From: Candidatus Nitrohelix vancouverensis | GTDB lineage: Bacteria; Nitrospinota; Nitrospinia; Nitrospinales; VA-1 | Length of the DNA: 64,000 bases | Direction: 5' to 3' | NCBI GenBank assembly: GCA_015698305.1 | Contig: CP048620.1 | Coordinates: 2,874,001-2,938,000, forward strand | Part shown: one piece after another, positions 7,533 to 15,629 of the stretch | How the letters are laid out: each line of letters opens with the position of its first letter | Numbering within the stretch: position 1 is the stretch's first letter | Notes under the pieces: model-generated | Told to the model about the DNA's origin: nothing | What the model saw: the letters and a program-made list of their open reading frames with translations, nothing else | Databases searched by the model: none | Program-made: the position numbers and the translations under genes

Positions 7533-8921
7533 TTATTCCTGGGCCTCAACTCTAACGCTCGATTGTGGAGGATTTTGTTTTTTACTGGTCAGTAATAACC
7601 ACAGGTAACCAGAAACGCCAGCGATCAGGGAAGCGAATAGTACCCCGGTCTTCGCCATCAGCAAATCCTCGGGGTGATGAGCGAAGCCCAGTTCAGAAAT
7701 GAAAATGGACATTGTGAAACCGATCCCTCCCATGAATCCAACGCCAACGATGTGATTAAAGTTCAGCCCCTTGGGTAACTGGCAATAGCCAAGGCGCACC
7801 GCCAGCCACGAAAAAAAACTAACCCCGATCAATTTCCCAACGGTCAGACCCGCGATGATTCCCAGAGACACCGAATGCGAGAGTGTGTCGCCAAGGGTTG
7901 CCCATTCTATCGGTACGCCTGCATTTGCCAACGCAAAAACCGGAATAATAATATAGGCCGCAGGTAAATGCATTTTATGTTCCATCGCCTGAGCGGGAGC
8001 CTGCACTTTATGAACTCCCTCGCTTAGAGCCATCAAGCGTGAACGCATCCGGTCATTCTTTAAAATACTTTTCTCTTTCTCGTATGCGTCCTGAATACGG
8101 TTAACCAGTTCGTTAGCCCTCTCAAGAAACCGTTGCGGATCGTATTTCGGTCTCATAGGAATAGTGAAAGCGAGAAGAACTCCAGCGAGGGTCGCATGCA
8201 CGCCGCTCTTTAACATCGCCAGCCAAAGAATGAGACCGAAGAAAATATAGGGAAAGGAATGCCGGATACCGCCGAGATTGAAGCTGATCAACCCGCCTAA
8301 GACCACAAAAGCCAGCCCCAAAGCTGCCCAATCCAAAGACGCTGTGTAAAACAGAGCGATGACTATAACTGCGCCCAGATCGTCCACAATCGCCAATGCG
8401 ACCAGAAAGGTCAGAAGATTTCTGGGGATGCGTTTCCCCAACAAAGCCAGGGCGCCAAGCGCAAAAGCAATATCCGTCGCCATGGGAATCCCCCATCCGT
8501 CCAGGGTATGTCCCTCCGGATTAATCATTACATAGATCAGCGCGGGAACCGTCATTCCGCCAATCGCCGCGATGATTGGCAACAACGCTTGCTTCGGATC
8601 AGATAATTCACCGACCAGAATTTCTCGCTTCAACTCCAGCCCAACGACAAAAAAGAACATTGCCATCAATCCGTCGTTGATCCAGTGATGAATGGACATG
8701 GAAAGGGAAAAATTTTCAAATCCGACGCTGAAATAACTTTTCAGCAGGTGATGGTAAGATTCATTCCACCCGCTATTTGCCAGAATCAAGGCCAGCACGG
8801 CGCAGACCATCAGGAGTATTGCGCTGGTGGTCTCGCGGTGAATAAAATCTTCCAGTGGACTCAGTACGCTATCAAATGCCTTCTCCCATGGAGCCACATA
8901 GACCTTGCCCTTTTTTTTCAT
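7533..8921 (-). CDS. nhaA: Na+/H+ antiporter NhaA
   Basis: A 462-residue inner-membrane antiporter. I chose the ATG at 8921, with GGAGG ten bases upstream, over a TTG at 8939. The family signature is complete: MATDIAFALGALALLG with the essential Asp of helix IV and ALAIVDDLGAVIVIALFY with the paired Asp of helix V that bind Na+ and protons. The protein is longer than E. coli NhaA (388 residues); a hydrophilic insertion of about 60 residues (NELVNRIQDAYEKEKSILKND) lies in the middle between transmembrane segments, as seen in many non-enteric NhaA proteins. It exports sodium and helps set cytoplasmic pH, in keeping with a saline habitat. Confidence 0.95.
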   Translation of the reverse strand: MKKKGKVYVAPWEKAFDSVLSPLEDFIHRETTSAILLMVCAVLALILANSGWNESYHHLLKSYFSVGFENFSLSMSIHHWINDGLMAMFFFVVGLELKREILVGELSDPKQALLPIIAAIGGMTVPALIYVMINPEGHTLDGWGIPMATDIAFALGALALLGKRIPRNLLTFLVALAIVDDLGAVIVIALFYTASLDWAALGLAFVVLGGLISFNLGGIRHSFPYIFFGLILWLAMLKSGVHATLAGVLLAFTIPMRPKYDPQRFLERANELVNRIQDAYEKEKSILKNDRMRSRLMALSEGVHKVQAPAQAMEHKMHLPAAYIIIPVFALANAGVPIEWATLGDTLSHSVSLGIIAGLTVGKLIGVSFFSWLAVRLGYCQLPKGLNFNHIVGVGFMGGIGFTMSIFISELGFAHHPEDLLMAKTGVLFASLIAGVSGYLWLLLTSKKQNPPQSSVRVEAQE

Positions 8922-9179
8922 TCCGTCGCGTCCTCCCAATCAAGGTAGTCCAAATTGTAAAATCGCTGAGTCATGCATTGGATTCGAAATCTTCTGAAGT
9001 GCAATTGTAATTCGGAAAAAATGAGGTGAACTCCCAAAGAGCATGGCGAGTTGAAGCGATCATGAGGATAGGTAAGCAGAATTCGGCAATGACCCAAAAG
9101 ACGGCGCCAAAATCCACCGCAAACTTCACAGAAGAACTAGCTGAAATTGAAACGTACTTACAGCACACGATCCGGTTAA

Positions 9180-9254
9180 TTACATTTTAAATATCATGAG
9201 TAAAAAACCAAAAAAGACGCTCAACCCCAACATCCAAGACATAAATTTAAGCAT
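9180..9254 (-). CDS. Very small single-helix membrane peptide (24 residues)
   Basis: On the minus strand an ATG at 9254 is preceded by CGGAGAAGCGGC, an almost ideal ribosome-binding site. The frame encodes 24 residues rich in Leu, Phe and Met (MLKFMSWMLGLSVFF, then GFLLMIFKM) ending in TAA at 9180-9182. The peptide would form one membrane helix with Lys at both ends. It lies 41 bases downstream of the 70-residue acidic protein on the same strand and is probably co-transcribed. It has the size and look of small accessory subunits or stress peptides, but no family is recognised. Confidence 0.45.
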   Translation of the reverse strand: MLKFMSWMLGLSVFFGFLLMIFKM

Positions 9255-9295
9255 GCCGCTTCTCCGATAGAAAAAAAATCGACACGATCATCCTG

Positions 9296-9508
9296 TCATT
9301 CAAAATCCTGAACATCTTCACCGTCCAGAATATTCTCATCCAAACCCTTTTCAATAATGAGGTCTGCAACATCGCCAATGATCGTTCCTTCATCCGCTAC
9401 ATTCTCTTCATCGAAATCGTCGAAAAACAAAGAATGCTCGGATTCACACCATTTGCGAACCCCGGTACTAAATCGTAATACTTTTTGAACCGCTTCGAGT
9501 TTTTCCAT
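9296..9508 (-). CDS. Small acidic hypothetical protein
   Basis: A 70-residue, strongly acidic protein with no membrane segment or signal peptide. It starts at ATG 9508 with AGGG six bases upstream (AGGGTAGAGG-ATG). The N-terminal third is helical and mildly basic (MEKLEAVQKVLRFSTGVRKW); the rest is rich in Asp and Glu (FFDDFDEENVADEGTIIGDV). No family is recognised. It is followed at once by the 24-residue membrane peptide. Confidence 0.55.
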   Translation of the reverse strand: MEKLEAVQKVLRFSTGVRKWCESEHSLFFDDFDEENVADEGTIIGDVADLIIEKGLDENILDGEDVQDFE

Positions 9509-9648
9509 CCTCTACCCTTAAATCGTGTTTTAAAAATATCTTTAAACAAGCGCCTCAACCTGCAATGCCACTCAAGCGTTTCAAGGCGTCAGTCAATTTC
9601 ACCAACAGTGATAGAATCATTTCAATTTTAACTATTTCGCCAACGACT

Positions 9649-9801
9649 TCAACAATAATAGGAAAGCCGCCGGACCATGTGTTCCGAAGCCGTGTGAATA
9701 CAGACTCCATCGGCAAGGTTCAGACAAACTATGCGCCCTTCCGGCTTTCCCTCTTCAGTCACTTCAAGCCTTACATTTTTAACGGAATAATTCCAGCACA
9801 T
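9649..9801 (-). CDS. Short cysteine-containing ORF, possibly a small protein or gene remnant
   Basis: A 50-codon frame from ATG 9801 to TGA at 9649-9651 reads like protein: NYSVKNVRLEVTEEGKPEG, then RIVCLNLADGVCIHTASEHM. It has four cysteines and amphipathic strands. There is no clear ribosome-binding site, and a second open frame on the same strand follows the stop (FPIIVEVVGEIVKIEMILSL), so this could be a frameshifted remnant of a longer gene. A 94-residue frame on the plus strand across the same bases looks less protein-like. Confidence 0.25.
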   Translation of the reverse strand: MCWNYSVKNVRLEVTEEGKPEGRIVCLNLADGVCIHTASEHMVRRLSYYC

Positions 9802-9861
9802 TTGATACAGCTTTTAAATTGCGCAAGCCCATCGCATTCCCTGCCATAACAATTGCCCCCA

Positions 9862-10230
9862 CTACAAATAAGCGATGACCTTGCCCAGGTAAATGCCAAT
9901 TAAAGATAAAATCACTGTAGCCAGAATATTAACAGTAAATAGAACAAGCTGATCTTGTTGTAGCAATCGAAAGGATTCATAACTGAAAGTAGACATGGTT
10001 GTGAAGGCTCCCAGAACGCCGATCGACAAGAAAATACGGATCTCATCAGAAAACATTCCCTTTGACTCTGAAAGAAACATTACGAATCCCAATAAAAAGC
10101 TTCCCACAAAGTTAACGAACAGCGTGCCTGCTGGAAACGACAAAAATCCGGATTGCACCCAGCCGCTCACCCAATAACGAAACAGGCTTCCCGCAAAACC
10201 TCCCAATCCAATATAAATCCATAGTGGCAT
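9862..10230 (-). CDS. crcB: Fluoride ion channel CrcB/FluC
   Basis: A 122-residue protein with four membrane helices. It matches the CrcB/Fluc pattern: GGFAGSLFRYWVSGW at residues 10-24, GTLFVNFVGSFLLGF with the polar-track Asn at residues 35-49, and GVLGAFTTMSTFSYE at about 71-85, which holds the Phe-box and Thr/Ser track of the pore. CrcB channels work as antiparallel dimers that let toxic fluoride leave the cell. Only one copy is present here, which suits a homodimer. I looked for a fluoride riboswitch in the 195-base upstream gap and did not recognise one. Confidence 0.92.
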   Translation of the reverse strand: MPLWIYIGLGGFAGSLFRYWVSGWVQSGFLSFPAGTLFVNFVGSFLLGFVMFLSESKGMFSDEIRIFLSIGVLGAFTTMSTFSYESFRLLQQDQLVLFTVNILATVILSLIGIYLGKVIAYL

Positions 10231-10425
10231 AACAATTGATCCGGTATATTGAAGAATTCAATCACTTCACTCGTTTTTACATATTTTGAAACAATATTTT
10301 ATGATTTAATGAACCGGTTCTCAAAATCAGAACACCAAACCGCCCAGTCGCCTAAAAGCCGAGTGGGCCGTCCAGCTATATAATTTCGTCGTCGTTCCCA
10401 AGACAAGAACACATTCAGCAAAATA

Positions 10426-11574
10426 ATGAAAACAATTTGTTATATTACGGGCACTACCTCCCTTGGGGGCGGCCCGGAACATTTATATCAACTTTTAAAA
10501 CGTATGGACAGAAAGGAATGGCAACCTTTCGTGTGCTCGCGAATGGACGGCCCCTACTGGAAACGATTCAAAGCTCTGAAGGTGCCCTTATATCCATTCA
10601 CTCTAAGAAAATTGTCTCCGCTGACTTTTTTCGCCCTGTACCGTTTTCTTAAAAATAAAAAACCAGACTTGATTCATACCCACGGGAAAGGGCCCGGCTT
10701 GTATGGCCGCGTTATAGCGCGCTTGCTGAACATTCCTTCAATCCACACCTTCCACGGCTTTCATTTTGACGATATTCCCCCTCTCAAAAGAAAGCTCCAT
10801 CTGTTCGTGGAAAATTTTTTAAGCAGAATAACCAACTGGCATATCTTCGTCGGAGAAACAGAAAAAGAACGCTCCCATATCCTCAGCCATATGAACCGAA
10901 ATCAATACAGCGTGATTCCTAACGGCGTCGACGCGGCCGCCATAGAAGCAATACGCATCGATCGGGCGGAAGTCATGCGCAGGGAAGGACTCAAACATTA
11001 TCTGTATGGAACGCTTTTGGGGACCGTATCGAGGCTCTCCCCTGAAAAAGGAATTCACATATTGATAGAGGGGTTTGCTCTCGCCGTTAAAAAAAACGCT
11101 GACTTAAGACTGATCATCATCGGCGGCAGTCTGGACGAACATAAAAACTATGAAGCGAAATTGGTCGAACGTATTAACGAATTACAGCTGGAATCTAAAA
11201 TAGCCATGGTCGGAGCGCGCGAGGACGGTTTGTCCTATATGAAATGTCTGGATTATTATATTTCGCCATCATTGAGCGAAGGCCTGCCTCTCAGTTTGCT
11301 GGAAGCCTTTTCAGCGCGAGTACCCGTTCTGGCATCTGCGATCCCCGGCAATGAAGAAGTCATGGGATCACCCGCCTGCGGAACGCTCTTTCTACCTAAT
11401 TCGCCCGAAGCCTTAGCCCAAACTATTCTGGCCACCTGTAAGAAGAACCATCCTGAAATCGAAAAACTAAACGCGCAAGCCTTCAGTCGCGTTTCGACAG
11501 TATACTCTGCGCACTCGATGGCGGAAGCCACATTCAAACTTTATCAAAACCTCGCCGTCCATAATCCCCAGTAA
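10426..11574 (+). CDS. Glycosyltransferase family 4 (GT-B fold)
   Basis: A 382-residue cytoplasmic or peripheral membrane glycosyltransferase. The N-terminal domain has TTSLGGGPEHLYQLLKRM (glycine loop and donor pairing site) and HTHGKGPGLYGRVIA. The C-terminal domain opens with GTVSRLSPEKGIHILIEGF and carries the nucleotide-sugar binding segment SLSEGLPLSLLEAFS (E-x7-E motif), followed by PVLASAIPGNEEV. Such enzymes add hexoses to lipid or polysaccharide acceptors using UDP- or GDP-sugars; donor and acceptor are unknown. It stands alone on the plus strand, convergent with the antiporter gene that follows. Confidence 0.9.
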   Translation: MKTICYITGTTSLGGGPEHLYQLLKRMDRKEWQPFVCSRMDGPYWKRFKALKVPLYPFTLRKLSPLTFFALYRFLKNKKPDLIHTHGKGPGLYGRVIARLLNIPSIHTFHGFHFDDIPPLKRKLHLFVENFLSRITNWHIFVGETEKERSHILSHMNRNQYSVIPNGVDAAAIEAIRIDRAEVMRREGLKHYLYGTLLGTVSRLSPEKGIHILIEGFALAVKKNADLRLIIIGGSLDEHKNYEAKLVERINELQLESKIAMVGAREDGLSYMKCLDYYISPSLSEGLPLSLLEAFSARVPVLASAIPGNEEVMGSPACGTLFLPNSPEALAQTILATCKKNHPEIEKLNAQAFSRVSTVYSAHSMAEATFKLYQNLAVHNPQ

Positions 11575-11604
11575 ACCGCTTCACTATCTCCAGCCCCGAA
11601 ACAA

Positions 11605-13587
11605 TTAAGATTTTTCACAGGCGCCGTCGCCGATTTCAATGATCTTCCTGGCTTTGACCAATGAAGCGTGACGTCCAAATAAAACCAAAACATCGCCAGC
11701 TACAACACTGAACGCGGCGTCTGGATCGGCGGTCACTTCATTGCCTCGAACGACTGCGATCAACTGCGCTCCACTAAGAGCCTTCAAGTGCAAGGCTTCA
11801 ACCGTTTTACCGTTGGCCCAGCATTCGCCTGAGACTTGATACGATTCGGTCAGGGTGGCTGTAAGGTAGGTCGAAAATTTCCGGAGATTCTCCGCGTCGA
11901 GAGAGATACCGCGGAACATTCCATAGCCTTCCATGCGCACCAGTTCAATTTGTTGCTCGATCACATTACTGGGGATCTTGAACTCTCTCAGCACGCGACT
12001 GAAAATTTCAATGGAGGTTTCAAACTCCTCGGCGATCACTTGATCCGCCCCCGCGTTCGTCAATTCTTCCACCTCCCTCGCAAATCGGGTGCGAACCAGA
12101 ATATGGATATCGGGATTCAGTTTTCTCGACAATTTGATTCCCTGCTCGGTCGCCTGAAAATCAGAGATCGCAAACACAATTGCTTTTGCGCGCATGATCC
12201 CAGCCTGCACCAGAATATTCGCGCGCGTCGAATCGCCGTACAGCACCTTGAAATTTTCAATGAGCGCGCGCCGCACCGACTCCCCGTCCAACTCGATGAT
12301 TTGAAATGGAATCTGAATCTCGTTCAATACCTTCGAAAGGTTTTGACCTCCATGACCGTAGCCAACGACGATGACATGATCTTTCAAACTGCCTGAAGAT
12401 TTTTTAGGACCTTCCGCAGTTTCGTCTCCGGCTCCAAAAAGGCGAAGCGACCATTTGGAAGAACCCTGAATAAGTAGAGGCGCAATCAGCATGCTGAGCG
12501 TCGACACGATCAGAAAAATCTGGTATTGAGACGCCTCGAAAATGCCTTCATCCAACGCAATTTTCGCAAGCACAAGAGAGAACTCTCCCGCTTGCGCAAG
12601 ACGCAAACCAACGACAAAAGAAATCCTCGAGGAATTCTTTGTCACGACTGCCGAAAGAAATGCGCCGGCGATCTTCACCACGACCAAAGCCGCCAGTAAA
12701 GTAAATATCAAAGTTCCTGATTCAATGAATATGGACAGGTTCAGCAACATGCCTATGGAGATAAAGAAAATTGCGCTGAAATAATCCCGCAGGGGAAGGA
12801 TGTCCAAAAATATTTGATGACTGTATTCCGAGTCGGAAATGATTATCCCGGCGATGAAAGCGCCCATCGCTAAAGACAACCCCAGACTTTCCGACGCCAG
12901 CCCTGCGCCCAGAATGATCAATATAACCAGCAGGGTGAGATGTTCGCTACTACCGTAGCGGGCGACCCACGACAAGGCCTTCGGCACCAGTAAACGCGAC
13001 ACAACGACCAGCGCCGTCACCGCGACCACTGAAATCAGAAACGCCATGCCGACGCTCGACGATCCGCCTTCTGCCGTTCCCGCCAACAAGGGAATCATCA
13101 ATATGAGCGGGACCACCGCCAAATCCTGCACCAGCAATATTCCAATGCAGGTCTGGCCATGCAGTGTTTCAAGTTCTGCACGGTCCGTAATCATTTTCAT
13201 GACGATGGCGGTGCTACTGATCGCCCCCAGCGCAGACAACAAGATGCTTTGATTCTGCGGCACGCCATAATACGAAAGGATGCCATAGATCGCCAGACCG
13301 GTGAAGGTCAACTGCGCTCCACCCGCGGCCAGTAAGGGGATGAAGTTTTTAATCAATCGGCTTATCGAAAATTCAAGCCCCACAACAAACAACAGCAGAA
13401 TCACGCCGATTTCTGCCAGGTGGTTCACCGACTCGACGTCGTCCACCAGTTTCAATCCATAGGGGCCGATCACAACGCCCGCTACGATGAAACCCATCAC
13501 CGACGGCAGTTTCACTTTGTGAAATATAATATTGATTGGCAGAGACACCAACAACAGCAACACCATGTCTTGAATCAAATGACCCAC
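11605..13587 (-). CDS. CPA2 monovalent cation/proton antiporter with TrkA-N and TrkA-C domains (KefB/YbaL type)
   Basis: A protein of about 660 residues: twelve or so membrane helices (first half, from LLLLVSLPINIIFHKVKLPS), a TrkA-N NAD-binding domain (DHVIVVGYGHGGQNLSKVLNE, with GxGxxG) near residue 415, and a TrkA-C (RCK) domain at the C-terminus. The start is uncertain: TTG at 13593 abuts the AGGAG, whereas GTG at 13587 has AGGAG at a good six-base spacing, so I use the GTG. Proteins of this type exchange K+ or Na+ for protons and are gated by nucleotides or glutathione adducts. The next gene is divergent. Confidence 0.9.
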   Translation of the reverse strand: MGHLIQDMVLLLLVSLPINIIFHKVKLPSVMGFIVAGVVIGPYGLKLVDDVESVNHLAEIGVILLLFVVGLEFSISRLIKNFIPLLAAGGAQLTFTGLAIYGILSYYGVPQNQSILLSALGAISSTAIVMKMITDRAELETLHGQTCIGILLVQDLAVVPLILMIPLLAGTAEGGSSSVGMAFLISVVAVTALVVVSRLLVPKALSWVARYGSSEHLTLLVILIILGAGLASESLGLSLAMGAFIAGIIISDSEYSHQIFLDILPLRDYFSAIFFISIGMLLNLSIFIESGTLIFTLLAALVVVKIAGAFLSAVVTKNSSRISFVVGLRLAQAGEFSLVLAKIALDEGIFEASQYQIFLIVSTLSMLIAPLLIQGSSKWSLRLFGAGDETAEGPKKSSGSLKDHVIVVGYGHGGQNLSKVLNEIQIPFQIIELDGESVRRALIENFKVLYGDSTRANILVQAGIMRAKAIVFAISDFQATEQGIKLSRKLNPDIHILVRTRFAREVEELTNAGADQVIAEEFETSIEIFSRVLREFKIPSNVIEQQIELVRMEGYGMFRGISLDAENLRKFSTYLTATLTESYQVSGECWANGKTVEALHLKALSGAQLIAVVRGNEVTADPDAAFSVVAGDVLVLFGRHASLVKARKIIEIGDGACEKS

Positions 13588-13761
13588 CCTCAACTCCTGG
13601 CTGTTATACGTTTTTTTACCGTTACGACCTGATAGAGATTCTGCTTAAAAATGTCTTCGCACGCCGTTGATTTAATTTATACTGTAAACAAGAGGTGATT
13701 ATACCCCGATCAACAAATGAATTCCGATAGCTTTATTCGGATTGACTTGACGGAGGTTAAC

Positions 13762-14853
13762 ATGCCGGAACGAGTTCATACGCTCCTCAAAACTTTATAT
13801 TTCCTGTTTCTCTTTTTTACTTTTCTACCGAGCGCCCAGGCCAATTCAGTAGAAAAAGGAGTTCTTCCAGCCGTTACGGCGGAATACATTCACTCCATCA
13901 TCGAAGCGAACCGTACCATCTACACGGAAGTGATCGTTGAAAGACTGGGCGCCGCCATCGCTTTGCCCGCAACCGAAAATTGGGAAAAAGATAATGCATT
14001 GATGCTTCCCGCCCAATTTTTACTCGCATCATCCCAACACGCCAACAGCAAGAATATCGGGATGACCTACCGTTTGCTCAGTCTGTGGCCCATCAATCCC
14101 AAAAATGGACCTAAAACAGATTTTGAAACTAACGGACTCAAACAAGTAGCTCTGAAACCCGAGACGCCTTTCGCGCAAGTGATCACGATGGAAGGTAAAA
14201 GCTTCTTCCAGGTCATTTATCCTGATAAAGGGGTGAGCAAGGCCTGCGTCAACTGTCATAACCAGCACAGCAAAAGTCCCCGAACCGATTTCAACCTAGG
14301 CGACGTCATGGGCGGCATCATCATCAATCTGCCCATCAGCAAGCCGGACGCTTCCAGCCTGATCCCGCCGGAAGTCGTTGCGGATTACATCCATTCAATA
14401 TTAGAGTCGGCTCGCGCCGTCTACGCAACGTATATAGTTGACCGCCTGCAGCAGAAAAAAATCGCTTTCGCATCCGAGCAATGGTGGGAAGACAACACCC
14501 TGCTTCTGCCCGCACAGTTCCTTCTTGATTCATCTGATCTGATCGCCCATAAAAAACTACCTCTGGATTTCAATTTGATCAGCCAATGGCCTATCAATCC
14601 TGCTCACGGCCCTGCCAATGAGTTCGAACGGACGGGACTCAAATACGTCAATCAAAACAAGGTTCGGCCCTTCATTGGCAAAACCCAAGTGGGAACGCAG
14701 GATTTTTTCAAAGTGGTGTACCCGGACTTTGCAGTCGCTCCGTCATGCGTCGACTGCCACAACAAACATCCAAACAGTCCGCGCAATGATTTCAAGTTGG
14801 GAGATGTAATGGGTGGGATCTCACTCTCGTTTCCCGTACAAACCGGAGAATGA
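13762..14853 (+). CDS. Exported protein with two tandem DUF3365 (Tll0287-like) haem c domains
   Basis: A 363-residue protein starting at ATG 13762, which has GGAGG five bases upstream; the frame extends upstream to 13717 without such a site. A signal peptide (LLKTLYFLFLFFTFLPSAQA) is followed by two copies of the same domain of about 160 residues. Each copy begins with a helix (AEYIHSIIEANRTIY; ADYIHSILESARAVY), contains LLPAQFLL and SxWPINP-GP, and ends with a CxxCH haem-attachment motif and DVMGGI (CVNCHNQH and CVDCHNKH). DUF3365 domains resemble PAS-like sensors carrying one c-type haem. Two haems in one soluble periplasmic protein suggest redox or NO/O2 sensing or electron transfer, but no signalling domain is attached. 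Confidence 0.88.
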   Translation: MPERVHTLLKTLYFLFLFFTFLPSAQANSVEKGVLPAVTAEYIHSIIEANRTIYTEVIVERLGAAIALPATENWEKDNALMLPAQFLLASSQHANSKNIGMTYRLLSLWPINPKNGPKTDFETNGLKQVALKPETPFAQVITMEGKSFFQVIYPDKGVSKACVNCHNQHSKSPRTDFNLGDVMGGIIINLPISKPDASSLIPPEVVADYIHSILESARAVYATYIVDRLQQKKIAFASEQWWEDNTLLLPAQFLLDSSDLIAHKKLPLDFNLISQWPINPAHGPANEFERTGLKYVNQNKVRPFIGKTQVGTQDFFKVVYPDFAVAPSCVDCHNKHPNSPRNDFKLGDVMGGISLSFPVQTGE

Positions 14854-14870
14854 GTGTTGTGAATCAATTT

Positions 14871-15113
14871 CTAATCGCTGGTTGCAAAATCGAGCGCGTC
14901 CGCAAACTCTTCCAGCCCTTCTTTTCGCGCCGACGTGGCTATCTTGGGAATGGCCTCTGAGCGATCAATCGCCTGCGCTGTTGTGGAGCTTTGCTTCAGC
15001 GTTTTTCTGACTCCCTTAATCATATCCGAAACAATGTATTCAAAAGCTTTCTCATCCAACGCGCATTCAATGTTTCCCCAGAATTTCTTCACGGGGTCTG
15101 TAATGAGCTTCAT
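14871..15113 (-). CDS. Small hypothetical protein
   Basis: An 80-residue protein starting at ATG 15113 with GGAAAG eight bases upstream. It is predicted mostly helical (ECALDEKAFEYIVSDMIKGV, then SARKEGLEEFADALDFATSD) with one cysteine and no signal peptide or membrane segment. It is convergent with the double-haem protein, ending 17 bases from it. I do not recognise a family. The gap between it and the QueD-like gene (15114-15250) is AT-rich and holds no gene I can support. Confidence 0.5.
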   Translation of the reverse strand: MKLITDPVKKFWGNIECALDEKAFEYIVSDMIKGVRKTLKQSSTTAQAIDRSEAIPKIATSARKEGLEEFADALDFATSD

Positions 15114-15250
15114 ATCAATGGCTTTCCGATATATGAATAATCGTACAAGTCATACAATTATAATTCATATCAAGCCAATTTCCTACACATAATTCATACT
15201 TTACAGCAGTTTACAACGAATATCCCAATAGCCCATATCTCTAAAAATCA

Positions 15251-15619
15251 TCATTCATAATAAGCCGCTCCACATTCTTCGAACTCTCGCACTTCCACCC
15301 GTTTCAAAGTCACATTCTCATTATTGACCGTCGTTTTGAGGGAGAAAAAAATCCAGCGCGCAATATTCTCCGCAGAAGGATTCATTTCGGTGAAAGGCTC
15401 CACCTCGTTGAGATTCTTGTAGTCCAGTTTTTCTATACACTCATTCGTCCACTTCTTCAATTCTACAAAATCGACCCCCAGGCCAATAGCGTCCAGTTCC
15501 TTAGCCGTTACGGTAACGAAAACCGTCCAGTTGTGACCATGAAGATTCTCATACTTGCCGTCGAAATATTTTAATTGATGCGCCGCTGAAAACTGAGTTT
15601 TGATATTCACATCGTACAT
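15251..15619 (-). CDS. queD: 6-pyruvoyl-tetrahydropterin synthase/QueD family protein with altered catalytic residues
   Basis: A 122-residue T-fold protein. Zinc ligands are present: H14 (SAAHQL), H27 and H29 (LHGHNW). So are the substrate-anchoring Glu near the C-terminus (VEVREFEEC) and NPSAENIARWIF. The catalytic triad is unusual. QueD and PTPS use Cys in a CExLHGHN-type motif and the Asp-His pair of LDH; here the motif is YENLHGHN and LDYKNLN, so both Cys and His are Tyr and only Asp remains. Glu24 next to the missing Cys is the residue that defines PTPS-III enzymes acting in folate synthesis. It could therefore make 6-hydroxymethyl-dihydropterin, or belong to queuosine synthesis with changed chemistry. 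It follows bioA by 10 bases. Confidence 0.75.
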   Translation of the reverse strand: MYDVNIKTQFSAAHQLKYFDGKYENLHGHNWTVFVTVTAKELDAIGLGVDFVELKKWTNECIEKLDYKNLNEVEPFTEMNPSAENIARWIFFSLKTTVNNENVTLKRVEVREFEECGAAYYE

Positions 15620-15629
15620 GGATCATCCT

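Noticed and set aside
8971-9168. A 65-codon hydrophobic frame on the minus strand
   Set aside because: No ribosome-binding site and irregular composition; it looks like chance in the AT-rich gap next to nhaA.
10231-10425. Possible fluoride riboswitch upstream of crcB
   Set aside because: I could not find the conserved pseudoknot pattern of that class; the gap is AT-rich with no strong structure.
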